Assembly: GCA_002379985.1 (NCBI GenBank)
Contig: DFVG01000009.1
Coordinates: forward strand, 24,747 to 40,267
Direction of reading: 5' to 3'
Length of the DNA stretch: 15,521 bases
Origin: Flavobacteriaceae bacterium UBA4166
GTDB taxonomy: Bacteria > Bacteroidota > Bacteroidia > Flavobacteriales > Flavobacteriaceae
A model generated the notes under the pieces. The model was not told the origin of the DNA, did not search any database, and was given only the letters and a program-made list of their open reading frames with translations. This document shows, piece after piece, positions 7,277 to 15,171 of this stretch. The translations under genes were made by a program, and so were the position numbers. Each line of letters starts with the position of its first letter. Positions within the stretch are counted from its first letter, which is position 1.

Positions 7277-8464
7277 TTAGGAGATCACACCACTACCCAA
7301 TAACTCTTCTTCATGATACCACGCTACGAATTGCCCTTCGGCGATGGCTGACTGATCTCTCTCAAAGATAACATAAAGTCCGGAATCGGTTTGGTATAAG
7401 GTGGCCTTTTCTAAAGGCTGACGATATCGAATACGTGCCATCGCTTCTAGTTGTTCTCCTTCTAGAAGCTTCATATCTTCACGCACCCAATGAACTTCTT
7501 CTCCCTGAACGAACAAACCCCGACGGTACAAACCAGGATGATCCTTTCCTTGACCAGTGTAAATAATATTGGCCTCTACATCGGTATCAATTACAAACAA
7601 CGGTTCTTTCGTACCTCCAACTGCGAGACCTTTTCGTTGTCCTTTGGTAAAGTAATGAGCGCCCTGATGCGTCCCTACCACTTTTCCATCTTCGGGTTGG
7701 TAACTATATTTTTCTGAAAGCATTGCTAACGCCATTCCATTTTCGACCGTTTCAGGTGGTACTTTTTGGTACGCTTTATATTCGGAAGGCACTTCTACAA
7801 TGGCGCCTTCTTTTGGTTGTAATTTCTGCTGAAGGAATTCCGGAAGGCGAACTTTTCCTATAAAACACAAGCCTTGCGAATCTCGTTTTTCGGCAGTGAT
7901 CAAACCCTGCTCTGAAGCAATTTTGCGTACTTCGGGCTTTAACAATTCTCCAATAGGAAATAAGGTCTTCGACAATTGTTCTTGGGACAATTGACATAAG
8001 AAATAGGATTGATCTTTATTGGGGTCTTTACCCGCCAACAAGCGATACACGGTCTCCCCGTTTTTTTCGATCGTATCTTTTCTGCAGTAATGCCCGGTCG
8101 CCACATAATCGGCACCTAGCTCAAGAGCGATTTTTAGAAAGACATCGAATTTTATTTCACGATTACAAAGCACATCGGGATTAGGGGTTCGGCCCATTTC
8201 ATACTCACGAAACATATAATCTACGATGCGTTCTTTGTACTGCTCGCTTAGATCAACTGTCTGAAAAGGGATTCCTAACTTATCGGCAACGATCATCGCG
8301 TCGTTGCTATCTTCCAGCCAAGGACATTCATCAGAGATGGTCACCGAGTCGTCATGCCAATTCTTCATGAATAACCCGATCACCTCATAGCCTTGTTCTT
8401 TCAGTAAGTACGCTGCTACACTAGAATCCACTCCGCCGCTAAGTCCGACAATCACCCGTTTCAT
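7277..8464 (-). CDS. mnmA: tRNA-specific 2-thiouridylase MnmA
   Basis: MnmA (395 residues) activates U34 of Lys, Glu and Gln tRNAs with ATP and inserts sulfur to give 2-thiouridine, in the cytoplasm, with sulfur relayed from a cysteine desulfurase. Seen: PP-loop SGGVDSS at residues 9-15, the KNW segment (34-36), catalytic Cys100 in PNPDVLCNREIKF, and the partner Cys200 in DSQGLCFIGK. The tRNA-binding segment GKDPNKDQSYFL (145-156) and the beta-barrel C-terminal domain are complete. The protein is longer than the E. coli form because of an insertion at about 210-260, as I recall for flavobacterial MnmA. ATG at 8464 places the PP-loop at the usual distance. A GCAAAGGTA promoter element lies 18 bases upstream. 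It is followed 12 bases later by the S8 protease, so it likely leads that operon. Confidence 0.97.
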   Translation of the reverse strand: MKRVIVGLSGGVDSSVAAYLLKEQGYEVIGLFMKNWHDDSVTISDECPWLEDSNDAMIVADKLGIPFQTVDLSEQYKERIVDYMFREYEMGRTPNPDVLCNREIKFDVFLKIALELGADYVATGHYCRKDTIEKNGETVYRLLAGKDPNKDQSYFLCQLSQEQLSKTLFPIGELLKPEVRKIASEQGLITAEKRDSQGLCFIGKVRLPEFLQQKLQPKEGAIVEVPSEYKAYQKVPPETVENGMALAMLSEKYSYQPEDGKVVGTHQGAHYFTKGQRKGLAVGGTKEPLFVIDTDVEANIIYTGQGKDHPGLYRRGLFVQGEEVHWVREDMKLLEGEQLEAMARIRYRQPLEKATLYQTDSGLYVIFERDQSAIAEGQFVAWYHEEELLGSGVIS

Positions 8465-8482
8465 TGCTTCTTTTTAAGGAGG

Positions 8483-8490
8483 CAAAGGTA
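8483..8490 (-). promoter_or_regulatory. Flavobacterial -7 promoter element for mnmA
   Basis: On the minus strand this reads TACCTTTG, a perfect TAnnTTTG Bacteroidetes -7 element, 18 bases before the mnmA ATG. A full TTTG -33 box at the ideal spacing is not visible; the nearest is TTG at 8517-8515, 24 bases away. The same element (GCAAAGGTA on the plus strand) lies upstream of pyrG. Confidence 0.55.
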
Positions 8491-8533
8491 CGACAATTCC
8501 GTATAAAATATAAGCAAGCTAAATTACTGAGAC

Positions 8534-9226
8534 CTATCCTTTGGTAGGTTTTGGATAGCGCTCTTCCAGCTCGATCTCCCCGTTCTTGTAGTACTTCCAG
8601 AGACCGTGTTTTTTTCCTTCTTTATAATGCCCTTCAATTACTACATTTCCCCCAGCGTCGTAGTAGGTAGCGGGCCCGTGAAGTTCGTCGTGATAGTAAA
8701 TCAACTTTTTTAGCAGTACGCCGTCCGGAGAGTAATAGAGGTTCTCCCCTTCGCGACTTCCCATCTCATAGGTAAGTGTTTCCGTGATTTGACCATTGGG
8801 ATAGTACGTGATTTTTTTACCGTGTAGACTTCCTTCACGATAATGCTCCTTACTCATAACGGCTTCCGAAGCTTTATGAAAGAACACCCATTCATCAATG
8901 CGAAGCTTTCCATCCATGCGGCCTTCACTCACTTTTTTTCCTTTCTCGGTAAAATAGGTTACTGTGGCCGTATTGTCCTTTGCTGAAAAGTCTTTTACAA
9001 CCATTGGTTGGTCTTTACAAGTCTCACAATAGAATTTGAAGATGCCTACTTCTTTACCATGCTCAAAAGTACCTTCGTAGCGTAATTGCTTGGAACCTTC
9101 AAAATATTTTTTCCAAACGCCATGGCGCTTACCTTGCGCGTCGACTTGATTTATGTCTTCTTGCGCATAGGCGGAAATACTTCCGAATAAAAAAACGAAA
9201 ATGAAAAAACGTCGTGCCATCTCCAT
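8534..9226 (-). CDS. Secreted MORN-variant (YwqK-like) repeat protein
   Basis: A 230-residue protein with a signal peptide (1-21, ends AYA before Q22) and at least six MORN-like units of the YwqK type. Examples are QGKRHGVWKKYF (31-42), EGSLHGKKITYYPNG (131-145), HDELHGPATYYDAGG (179-193) and EGKKHGLWKYYKNGE (203-217). Databases often name this family a toxin-antitoxin system antitoxin, but here the protein is exported and no toxin gene adjoins it, so that role is unlikely. A CETC pair (C67, C70) interrupts the repeats and could bind metal or form a disulfide after export. A second Met at residue 3 is an equally possible start (9220). It lies between yidC and mnmA on the same strand; a weak TTACTTTG at 9245-9238 might drive it. 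The function is unknown. Confidence 0.82.
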   Translation of the reverse strand: MEMARRFFIFVFLFGSISAYAQEDINQVDAQGKRHGVWKKYFEGSKQLRYEGTFEHGKEVGIFKFYCETCKDQPMVVKDFSAKDNTATVTYFTEKGKKVSEGRMDGKLRIDEWVFFHKASEAVMSKEHYREGSLHGKKITYYPNGQITETLTYEMGSREGENLYYSPDGVLLKKLIYYHDELHGPATYYDAGGNVVIEGHYKEGKKHGLWKYYKNGEIELEERYPKPTKG

Positions 9227-9281
9227 TGGGGTTCTATCAAAGTAACGATAAAAGCTGCATTCTATTTTATGACAGATCGGC

Positions 9282-11165
9282 TTACTTTTTCTGCGCTTTT
9301 TTCTGTGCTTCTGCTTGCTCCATCATCTCTGCCATTTTTCGCTGAAAACGATTTTGCTTTCTAGGTTTCTTTTTATTCTCTTGAATCTTTGCGTGAATTT
9401 TCGTCTCGTCAATAATAAAGTTCTTGATGACCAACATGATCCCGATGGTAATCAAGTTCGACGTAAGATAGTACAGCGATAATCCTGAAGCATAGTTATT
9501 GAAGAACACCAACATAAATAAAGGCGACAGGTACATCAAGAATTTCATGTTTGGCATCCCAGGCTGCTGTTGCGCTTGCATGCTCTGCCCGGTACTCATC
9601 ATCATATAGATAAAGATGGCGATTGAGGCTAAAATTGGAAACAAGCTTACGTGATCTCCATAAAACGGAATGTGAAATGGAAGTTCTGCGATGGTATCAT
9701 AACTAGAAAGGTCTTCTGCCCAAAGGAAGCTTTTCTGTCGGAGATCGAAGGCTGTTGGAAAAAAGGTAAACAGCGCATAGAACACCGGAATCTGAAGCAA
9801 GGCTGGTAGGCACCCTTTCAACGGACTCGCACCTGTAGCGCTTTGCAGTTTCATGGTTTCCTGCTGAATCTTCATTTGATTGCCTTCGTACTTCTTTTTA
9901 ATTTCATCCATCTCCGGCTTCAATACCTTCATCTTGGCTTGCGACACATACTGTTTGTACTGCACAGGAGAAAGCAATAATTTGAACAAGATGGTCAACA
10001 CAATGATCGCAATTCCGGCCGGGAACCAATTGCTGAGTACGCCAAACACGGGAATAATCAAATATTTGTTGATCATCCCAAAGATCCCCCATCCTAAAGG
10101 CATGGCTTCATCTAAGTTTCGGTCGTAGCCCTTGAAGATTTGATAATCGGTTGGACCGTAGTACATGTTCATGTTATATGACAGGGCTCCGGCTTGCGGT
10201 TCAAGTAACATTTTTGCACCGTATTTTTTCGTATATACGGTATCTACTTCTTCGTCTTTCACGAGGTCTTCGGAAGAAAAGGCAACTTCAGGAAATTCGG
10301 TATCGGTGAGCAACATCGAACTAAAGAAGTGCTGTCTGAAGTTCATCCAATTCACATCTTTTTCCACATCATCATCTTCCCCGGAAGGTGACAATTTTGA
10401 AAAATCCTCATCTTCGTATTCGTAGGTTAGTCGGGTATACCGGTTCTCGTAGGTAATACTCTTCGCATGACGATATCCTTTTAAATTCCAATCAAGATAA
10501 ATAGGTTGCGAAGTATCCACTACTCCTTCTAACCCTTGCGAACGAATACTGAAATCGAGCATGTATTCGCCCGGTTTTATTTCGTACCGATATTCTAAAT
10601 AGGCATTCGCTGAAGTCTTCAGTTTCATGGAAAGCACTTGATTCTCTCCGTTTTCCGTCAGCGCAGGTTCAAAAAAGAGGTCTTTTGAATTGAGGAGTCG
10701 GTTTTCCGAAGAAAACTGCAAATTGAATTCATTATTTCCATCTTTGATAAGATATACCGGGTCGCCGGCATAGGTAGTATGCTCTTTGAGCATGGCTTCC
10801 ACCACATAACCTCCTTGGTTGCTGATTTCCAATCGCAGTACGTCATTCTCAAGAGTTGTGGTCGCTGCGTTCGCAGAAGCTAGCGTTCCAGAATAGGCAA
10901 AAGAGCCCAGTCGGTTCTGCAATTCTTGAAGGGCCGTAGAATCCCCCTGCGTGATGGCATTGGAAGGAATTTCTTGTGTAGTTCCTTCTCCAAAATCAAC
11001 TTCTGATGGATTTTCTTTGTCACTATCTGCTTCGGTAACGGCTTCGGTAGTGGTTGGGTCAACAGGCGTTTCTTCCGGTTGATTGATGTATAACATCCAA
11101 AGTAGAATTCCGCCAATAAGCAAAAAACCAATTAGTGAATTCTTATCAAATTTTCGTTCTTCCAT
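9282..11165 (-). CDS. yidC: Membrane protein insertase YidC
   Basis: YidC (627 residues) inserts and folds inner-membrane proteins, alone or with SecYEG. Seen: TM1 at about 11-27; an acidic, low-complexity linker; a large periplasmic beta-sandwich domain (about 100-345); then the conserved five-helix core, with helices at about 357-377, 383-400, 450-470, 507-524 and 541-582. A cytoplasmic coiled-coil hairpin (about 403-442, QAKMKVLKPEMDEIKKKYEG) follows the second core helix. The C-terminal tail (590-627) is strongly basic, which fits ribosome contact. At the position of the E. coli groove arginine (R366) this protein has lysine, K395, in LFKLLLSP. The gene follows pyrG by 92 bases without a clear promoter, so the two are probably co-transcribed, as commonly seen in Flavobacteriaceae. 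Confidence 0.97.
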   Translation of the reverse strand: MEERKFDKNSLIGFLLIGGILLWMLYINQPEETPVDPTTTEAVTEADSDKENPSEVDFGEGTTQEIPSNAITQGDSTALQELQNRLGSFAYSGTLASANAATTTLENDVLRLEISNQGGYVVEAMLKEHTTYAGDPVYLIKDGNNEFNLQFSSENRLLNSKDLFFEPALTENGENQVLSMKLKTSANAYLEYRYEIKPGEYMLDFSIRSQGLEGVVDTSQPIYLDWNLKGYRHAKSITYENRYTRLTYEYEDEDFSKLSPSGEDDDVEKDVNWMNFRQHFFSSMLLTDTEFPEVAFSSEDLVKDEEVDTVYTKKYGAKMLLEPQAGALSYNMNMYYGPTDYQIFKGYDRNLDEAMPLGWGIFGMINKYLIIPVFGVLSNWFPAGIAIIVLTILFKLLLSPVQYKQYVSQAKMKVLKPEMDEIKKKYEGNQMKIQQETMKLQSATGASPLKGCLPALLQIPVFYALFTFFPTAFDLRQKSFLWAEDLSSYDTIAELPFHIPFYGDHVSLFPILASIAIFIYMMMSTGQSMQAQQQPGMPNMKFLMYLSPLFMLVFFNNYASGLSLYYLTSNLITIGIMLVIKNFIIDETKIHAKIQENKKKPRKQNRFQRKMAEMMEQAEAQKKAQKK

Positions 11166-11257
11166 AGAGTATTTCCTAATTCGCTAGGATCGTATTATTT
11201 CTATATGTTTCGTTTCAACAACCTAGCCGATGTTCTTGGGTCGGTCAAATTGTCGTA

Positions 11258-12865
11258 TTAATTACTATGCTCGTGTGCTGCTTTTACAAAAGCGACGAAC
11301 AGGGGGTGCGGACTTGCAACGGTACTTTTATATTCGGGATGGTATTGTACGCCCACGAACCAAGGATGATTTTCTAATTCGATGATCTCCACCAACTTGG
11401 TTTCAGGATTGATCCCGGTGGCCTTCATACCGGCTTCTTCCAGCGCGTTACGGTAGCTATTATTATACTCGTAGCGATGACGATGACGTTCTGCGATCAA
11501 TTCTTTTGCATAGATCTCGCTCACCTTTCCGCCTTCAAGCTGACAATCCCAAGCGCCCAAACGCATGGTCCCGCCTTTATCGGTAATCTCTTTTTGGTCT
11601 TCCATGAGGTCAATCACAGGATGTGGGGTGTTAGGGTTCATCTCAGTAGAATTTGCCTTTTCCAATTTCAGGACATTTCTGGCGTATTCGATCACGGCCA
11701 TTTGCATCCCCAAACAAATTCCGAAGTAAGGAATATTATGCTCTCTGGCGTATTTAACCGCTTCGATCTTCCCTTCGATACCGCGCTCTCCAAAACCGGG
11801 TGCCACCAAAATACCATCCAGTTTTTCAAGCTCATAACCAATATTCTTTCCGTCAATATATTCCGAATGGATGGATACGACTTCCACTTTTACCTCATTT
11901 GCCGCACCGGCATGGGTTAATGCTTCTAAAATCGATTTGTAGCTGTCTTGAAGTTCTACGTATTTTCCTATGAGTCCGATTCGAACTTCCCCTTTCGGAT
12001 TTTTGTGACGCTTCAGAAAGGCATTCCAACCTTCGAGATCGGGCGCTGATTTTTCCGGAAGATTTAACTTTTTTAAGGTCACACGATCGAGCCCTTCTTC
12101 CAGCATCAAATTAGGAACATCATAAATAGTAGACGCATCGATGGATTGGATCACCGCTTCTTTCTGAACATTACAAAAGAGGGCTAATTTATCTTTAAGA
12201 TCATCGGAAAGCTCGTGCTCGGTACGGCATACCAAGACATCGGCTTTTATACCGCTTTCCATCAGTGTCTTTACCGAGTGCTGTGTGGGTTTTGTTTTGA
12301 GTTCGCCTGCGGCGGAAAGATAAGGTACTAAGGTCAAATGGATCACCAAGGCATTATCATCGCCCAATTCCCAACGCAGCTGACGAACCGATTCGATATA
12401 CGGAAGCGACTCAATATCCCCTACGGTACCTCCAATTTCAGTTATAACGATATCGTATTCTCCGCTATTACCAAGGATTTGAATCCGTTCCTTTATTTCG
12501 TTTGTAATATGTGGAATGACCTGTACGGTTTTTCCCAAAAACTCTCCACGACGCTCTTTCTCGATCACACTTTGATAGATGCGACCGGTAGTAACGTTAT
12601 TGGCTTGAGAGGTCGTTACATTCAAAAAGCGTTCGTAGTGACCTAAATCGAGATCGGTTTCTGCGCCATCATCGGTTACATAACACTCCCCATGTTCATA
12701 AGGATTTAAGGTTCCGGGATCTACATTGATATAGGGATCTAACTTTTGAATTGTAACACGATATCCTCTGGCTTGCAATAATTTAGCCAATGATGCCGCA
12801 ATGATACCTTTCCCTAAAGAAGATGAAACCCCGCCCGTAACGAAGATGTACTTTGTAGTGCTCAT
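11258..12865 (-). CDS. pyrG: CTP synthase
   Basis: CTP synthase (535 residues) makes CTP from UTP, ATP and glutamine, the last step of de novo pyrimidine nucleotide synthesis. Seen: N-terminal synthase domain with FVTGGVSSSLGKG (8-20), KLDPYINVDPGTLNP (41-55) and EIGGTVGDIES (143-153); C-terminal class I glutaminase with the oxyanion loop PGFGERG (356-362), nucleophile C384 in GICLGMQ, and H509/E511 in QYHPEYKS. All catalytic residues are present and the length is standard (E. coli 545). The start ATG gives the exact conserved N-terminus. Upstream on the minus strand lies a TACCTTTG promoter element. yidC follows 92 bases later on the same strand. Confidence 0.98.
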   Translation of the reverse strand: MSTTKYIFVTGGVSSSLGKGIIAASLAKLLQARGYRVTIQKLDPYINVDPGTLNPYEHGECYVTDDGAETDLDLGHYERFLNVTTSQANNVTTGRIYQSVIEKERRGEFLGKTVQVIPHITNEIKERIQILGNSGEYDIVITEIGGTVGDIESLPYIESVRQLRWELGDDNALVIHLTLVPYLSAAGELKTKPTQHSVKTLMESGIKADVLVCRTEHELSDDLKDKLALFCNVQKEAVIQSIDASTIYDVPNLMLEEGLDRVTLKKLNLPEKSAPDLEGWNAFLKRHKNPKGEVRIGLIGKYVELQDSYKSILEALTHAGAANEVKVEVVSIHSEYIDGKNIGYELEKLDGILVAPGFGERGIEGKIEAVKYAREHNIPYFGICLGMQMAVIEYARNVLKLEKANSTEMNPNTPHPVIDLMEDQKEITDKGGTMRLGAWDCQLEGGKVSEIYAKELIAERHRHRYEYNNSYRNALEEAGMKATGINPETKLVEIIELENHPWFVGVQYHPEYKSTVASPHPLFVAFVKAAHEHSN

Positions 12866-12899
12866 GAATGTGTAGCGTTGTTGTTACCTATACGGGATG

Positions 12900-12907
12900 C
12901 AAAGGTA
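12900..12907 (-). promoter_or_regulatory. Flavobacterial -7 promoter element for pyrG
   Basis: Minus-strand TACCTTTG fits TAnnTTTG exactly and lies 34 bases before the pyrG ATG, so transcription should begin near 12893. No perfect TTTG -33 box is present at 17-23 bases. It shares the 9-mer GCAAAGGTA (plus strand) with the mnmA promoter. Confidence 0.6.
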
Positions 12908-12934
12908 GGGATTTATTGCGGACGATAAATAGTT

Positions 12935-12964
12935 TTTGCAATGTATCCAAAAAAATTATATTTG
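12935..12964 (+). promoter_or_regulatory. Flavobacterial promoter of the surface lipoprotein gene
   Basis: TTTG at 12935-12938 and TATATTTG at 12957-12964 are separated by 18 bases. Both match the Bacteroidetes primary sigma consensus (TTTG, about 17-23 bases, TAnnTTTG). The start codon is 25 bases downstream at 12990. This is the best full promoter in the window and is divergent from pyrG. Confidence 0.75.
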
Positions 12965-12989
12965 AAGCCTTACAAAACTCCGTACATCT

Positions 12990-14345
12990 ATGATTTTTTC
13001 CAGGTTTGTCCTTTTTATCTTATTAAGCTTATTTATCTTCAATTCTTGTAGTTCTGATAACGATACTGCTCCTATAGAAAATTCCGTGCCAGCAGATAAT
13101 TCAGACTCAGGAGACGATTCTGATCCAACCGATACTTCAGAAATTATCCTTACCAATGCAACGGTTCAAGAAATCACCGATATTTCAGCAACACTAATTA
13201 GCTCCTACTCGACCTCATCTGAACTTCCGGTTCAATCGATTGGGTTTTGCTGGAGCACAAACCCTTCTCCAACCATTGACGATAACACTATCGAAGTTTC
13301 GATCGATGACACTAATTTTTCTGCAACTATTTCGAATTTACAACCAAGCACTACGTATTATGTAAGAACGTTCGCAACAAATTCTTCCGGTATCTATTAC
13401 AGTAATGATGGTAGTTTTGAAACTGACCCCTCGACCGAAGGTGTTTTTGAAGGAGATCTAATCCTTTCCAATCAAAACGATGTAGATGCGTTTTTTGATA
13501 TGGGATATGAAATAGTTACCGGAGACTTAACTATTGAGACCACCTCGACCCCTATAATTAGTGACTTAACTCCACTAGAAAAACTAACAGTTGTTGGAGG
13601 TAGGTTGTATATCAGTAATAATGCTAATCTTGTTGATTTATCCGGACTTGAACAACTAATTGAAGTAGGTAGTTTTGTAGTTTTTGATAATCATGATCTT
13701 ACAGGTATATCATCACTTTCGCAACTTAATACGATTGGCGATGACTTAAGAATTATTGGTACAGCAATAGAAAGTTTAAATGGTTTAGAGAACGTGACAA
13801 ACGTACCTGGCGCTTTTGTGGTTAAAGACACACAAATCACAACCTTACAGGGAATAGAAAATTTGACAGAAGTTGGAGAATTGTACATTGTAGCAAACTC
13901 ACAACTGCAACATATAGATGCATTGAGTTCATTAAATTCAATTTATAACCTTATTCAGATATATGACAATCCATCTTTGGAAAACCTCGCTGGCCTTAAT
14001 AATTTAACTGTTTTGGACTTGACAGATCCAAGCGGTGATGGCCCAGGCTATATCATCATTTCCTTGAATCCATCATTAACAGATCTACAAGGCCTTGAAA
14101 ATCTTACAGAGTTTAACGGCGTTCTTACTATTCGAGACAACTATAGCCTAAATAGCATCAAGCAATTAGCTTCATTGACGCGATTAAAGGATTTTTTATA
14201 TATAAATAATAACACAAAACTTGAAGATTTTTGTGTTTTAACACCCTTGTTTTTATCCGGAAATGGTCCTGACGTTTTTTCCACCGTAGGAAATGCCTAT
14301 AATCCGACAAAACAGGATATTATTGACGGGAATTGTAGTTTTTGA
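12990..14345 (+). CDS. Surface lipoprotein with fibronectin III-like and receptor-L / leucine-rich-like domains
   Basis: A 451-residue predicted lipoprotein. Residues 1-19 are a hydrophobic signal peptide and C20 (IFNSC) is the lipidation site. The following SSDND is acidic, consistent with the Bacteroidetes lipoprotein export signal, so outer-leaflet surface display is likely. Residues 21-50 form an Asp/Ser/Pro-rich linker. Residues about 50-146 resemble a fibronectin type III fold (IGFCWSTNPSP, LQPSTTYYVRTFATNSSG). Residues about 153-435 contain repeated LxxLxGLENLTxVxGxLxIxxN units, like receptor-L/ECM33-type leucine-rich solenoids. The C-terminus has C415 and C449, which may form a capping disulfide. 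G+C is about 34% by hand count over 13561-13740, against about 46% over 11281-11400 in pyrG, so the gene looks foreign or fast-evolving. Its ligand is unknown; binding a protein or glycan is inference. It ends 24 bases from the convergent DUF3820 gene. Confidence 0.9.
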   Translation: MIFSRFVLFILLSLFIFNSCSSDNDTAPIENSVPADNSDSGDDSDPTDTSEIILTNATVQEITDISATLISSYSTSSELPVQSIGFCWSTNPSPTIDDNTIEVSIDDTNFSATISNLQPSTTYYVRTFATNSSGIYYSNDGSFETDPSTEGVFEGDLILSNQNDVDAFFDMGYEIVTGDLTIETTSTPIISDLTPLEKLTVVGGRLYISNNANLVDLSGLEQLIEVGSFVVFDNHDLTGISSLSQLNTIGDDLRIIGTAIESLNGLENVTNVPGAFVVKDTQITTLQGIENLTEVGELYIVANSQLQHIDALSSLNSIYNLIQIYDNPSLENLAGLNNLTVLDLTDPSGDGPGYIIISLNPSLTDLQGLENLTEFNGVLTIRDNYSLNSIKQLASLTRLKDFLYINNNTKLEDFCVLTPLFLSGNGPDVFSTVGNAYNPTKQDIIDGNCSF

Positions 14346-14369
14346 TTTTATATTCTGTATGCCTGCGTA

Positions 14370-14594
14370 TTACCGAAGTTTTCGCAACATCGGCTCTAGG
14401 CCATTGATTTTAATTTCGAAGACCTCTTGCATAAGTCGGCCGAGCTTCCCTTCTGGCCACCCTTTTTTCTGAAACCAAACATAATAGGCTTCAGGAATGT
14501 CTAGAAGATACTGGTCTTTGAATTTTCCGAAAGGCATTTTGTAAGTGGCAAGCGTTTCTAGATGCTTGGGATCGAAATTATTTCCAACGTCCAT
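14370..14594 (-). CDS. DUF3820 family small protein
   Basis: A 74-residue cytoplasmic protein covering the whole DUF3820 domain. Seen: MPFGKFKDQYLLDIPEAYY (20-38) followed by W40, F41, KKGWPEGKLGRLMQ (43-56). Pfam labels the family a putative quorum-sensing-regulated virulence factor, but no biochemical function is established, and the name should not be taken as evidence for a role here. The ATG at 14594 lies inside the end of the DUF922 gene (17-base overlap, different frame), so the two are almost certainly co-transcribed and perhaps translationally coupled. No signal peptide or membrane segment is visible. Confidence 0.87.
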   Translation of the reverse strand: MDVGNNFDPKHLETLATYKMPFGKFKDQYLLDIPEAYYVWFQKKGWPEGKLGRLMQEVFEIKINGLEPMLRKLR

Positions 14595-15111
14595 AACGTT
14601 GCAATTCTTCTTTTACAAAACGCTCCCATTGTAGTTCCCCTTCAACAATCTTAGAATGATCACTTTCTTCATCAAATTGTTCTTGCATGGCACGACGTTC
14701 CTTCTCTATTTGCTTATAGATCGCTTCGATCTGTGGTTTGGGGTCTTCAGAAAAGACGGTTTCCGATAGGCGCTTCCGAAGCTTACGTGCAAAGAGTTCA
14801 GAAATATCGAAATGGGTTTGTTCGTGTTTCAGAATATAATCATTCACACGTTCGGGAAGATACCATGAAAGTTGCGGATAAAAGTTAGATCGCACTGTGT
14901 ATTCCAGGTCTAATTCACCTTTATAACGACTAAAAGAATACGAAAAGGAAATTCCACTGTTGGTACTGGCAACGTAGTTACCCACCGCTTCGGGGGTTCC
15001 TTGAAAATCTTCCCACGTTAAGGTATTGCGCTCACTCCAAGGCATACGCTCTACCTCAGATTCAGGGGGAAATGAAAAAAACAGAATGAGTGCGGGGAGC
15101 AAAAATTTCAT
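14578..15111 (-). CDS. DUF922 domain protein, putative secreted zinc-binding HExxH protein
   Basis: A 177-residue protein with a short N-terminal hydrophobic segment (about 3-15) that should act as an export signal, though no clean cleavage site is visible. The DUF922 signature is complete: LTWEDFQGTP (31-40), a YVASTNSGISFSYSF stretch, then HEQTHFDI (96-103) with the HExxH metal-binding motif, and a C-terminal helical part ending in ESDHSKIVEGELQWE (149-163), where H152 lies in a conserved DxxH-like position. The family is annotated as predicted secreted Zn-dependent protease; activity has not been shown to my knowledge. It overlaps DUF3820 downstream by 17 bases and has its own likely promoter 46 bases upstream, after the OsmC gene. 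Confidence 0.85.
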   Translation of the reverse strand: MKFLLPALILFFSFPPESEVERMPWSERNTLTWEDFQGTPEAVGNYVASTNSGISFSYSFSRYKGELDLEYTVRSNFYPQLSWYLPERVNDYILKHEQTHFDISELFARKLRKRLSETVFSEDPKPQIEAIYKQIEKERRAMQEQFDEESDHSKIVEGELQWERFVKEELQRYGRWK

Positions 15112-15156
15112 TCAGGTCTATTGTAAATTAGGGAGTTATGCTTTAACTAACGCTGG

Positions 15157-15164
15157 CAAAAATA
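15157..15164 (-). promoter_or_regulatory. Candidate -7 promoter element for the DUF922-DUF3820 pair
   Basis: Minus-strand TATTTTTG fits TAnnTTTG and lies between the OsmC stop (15172) and the DUF922 ATG (15111), giving a predicted leader of about 40 bases. No TTTG -33 box is evident, since that region is the end of the OsmC coding sequence. The local sequence is A+T-rich, which raises the chance of a random match. Confidence 0.45.
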
Positions 15165-15171
15165 GAATATT

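Noticed and set aside
8532..8549. Hairpin ACCTATC-CTTT-GGTAGGT at the end of the YwqK-like gene as a terminator
   Set aside because: In the relevant leftward RNA it has a C-A mismatch and no T run follows; it also overlaps the last codons of the gene.
8534..9226. Toxin-antitoxin module
   Set aside because: Signal peptide present, no adjacent toxin gene; the neighbours are yidC and mnmA.
15134..15148. AGTTA-TGCTT-TAACT stem-loop between OsmC and DUF922
   Set aside because: Only five A+T-rich pairs and no T tract; expected by chance.
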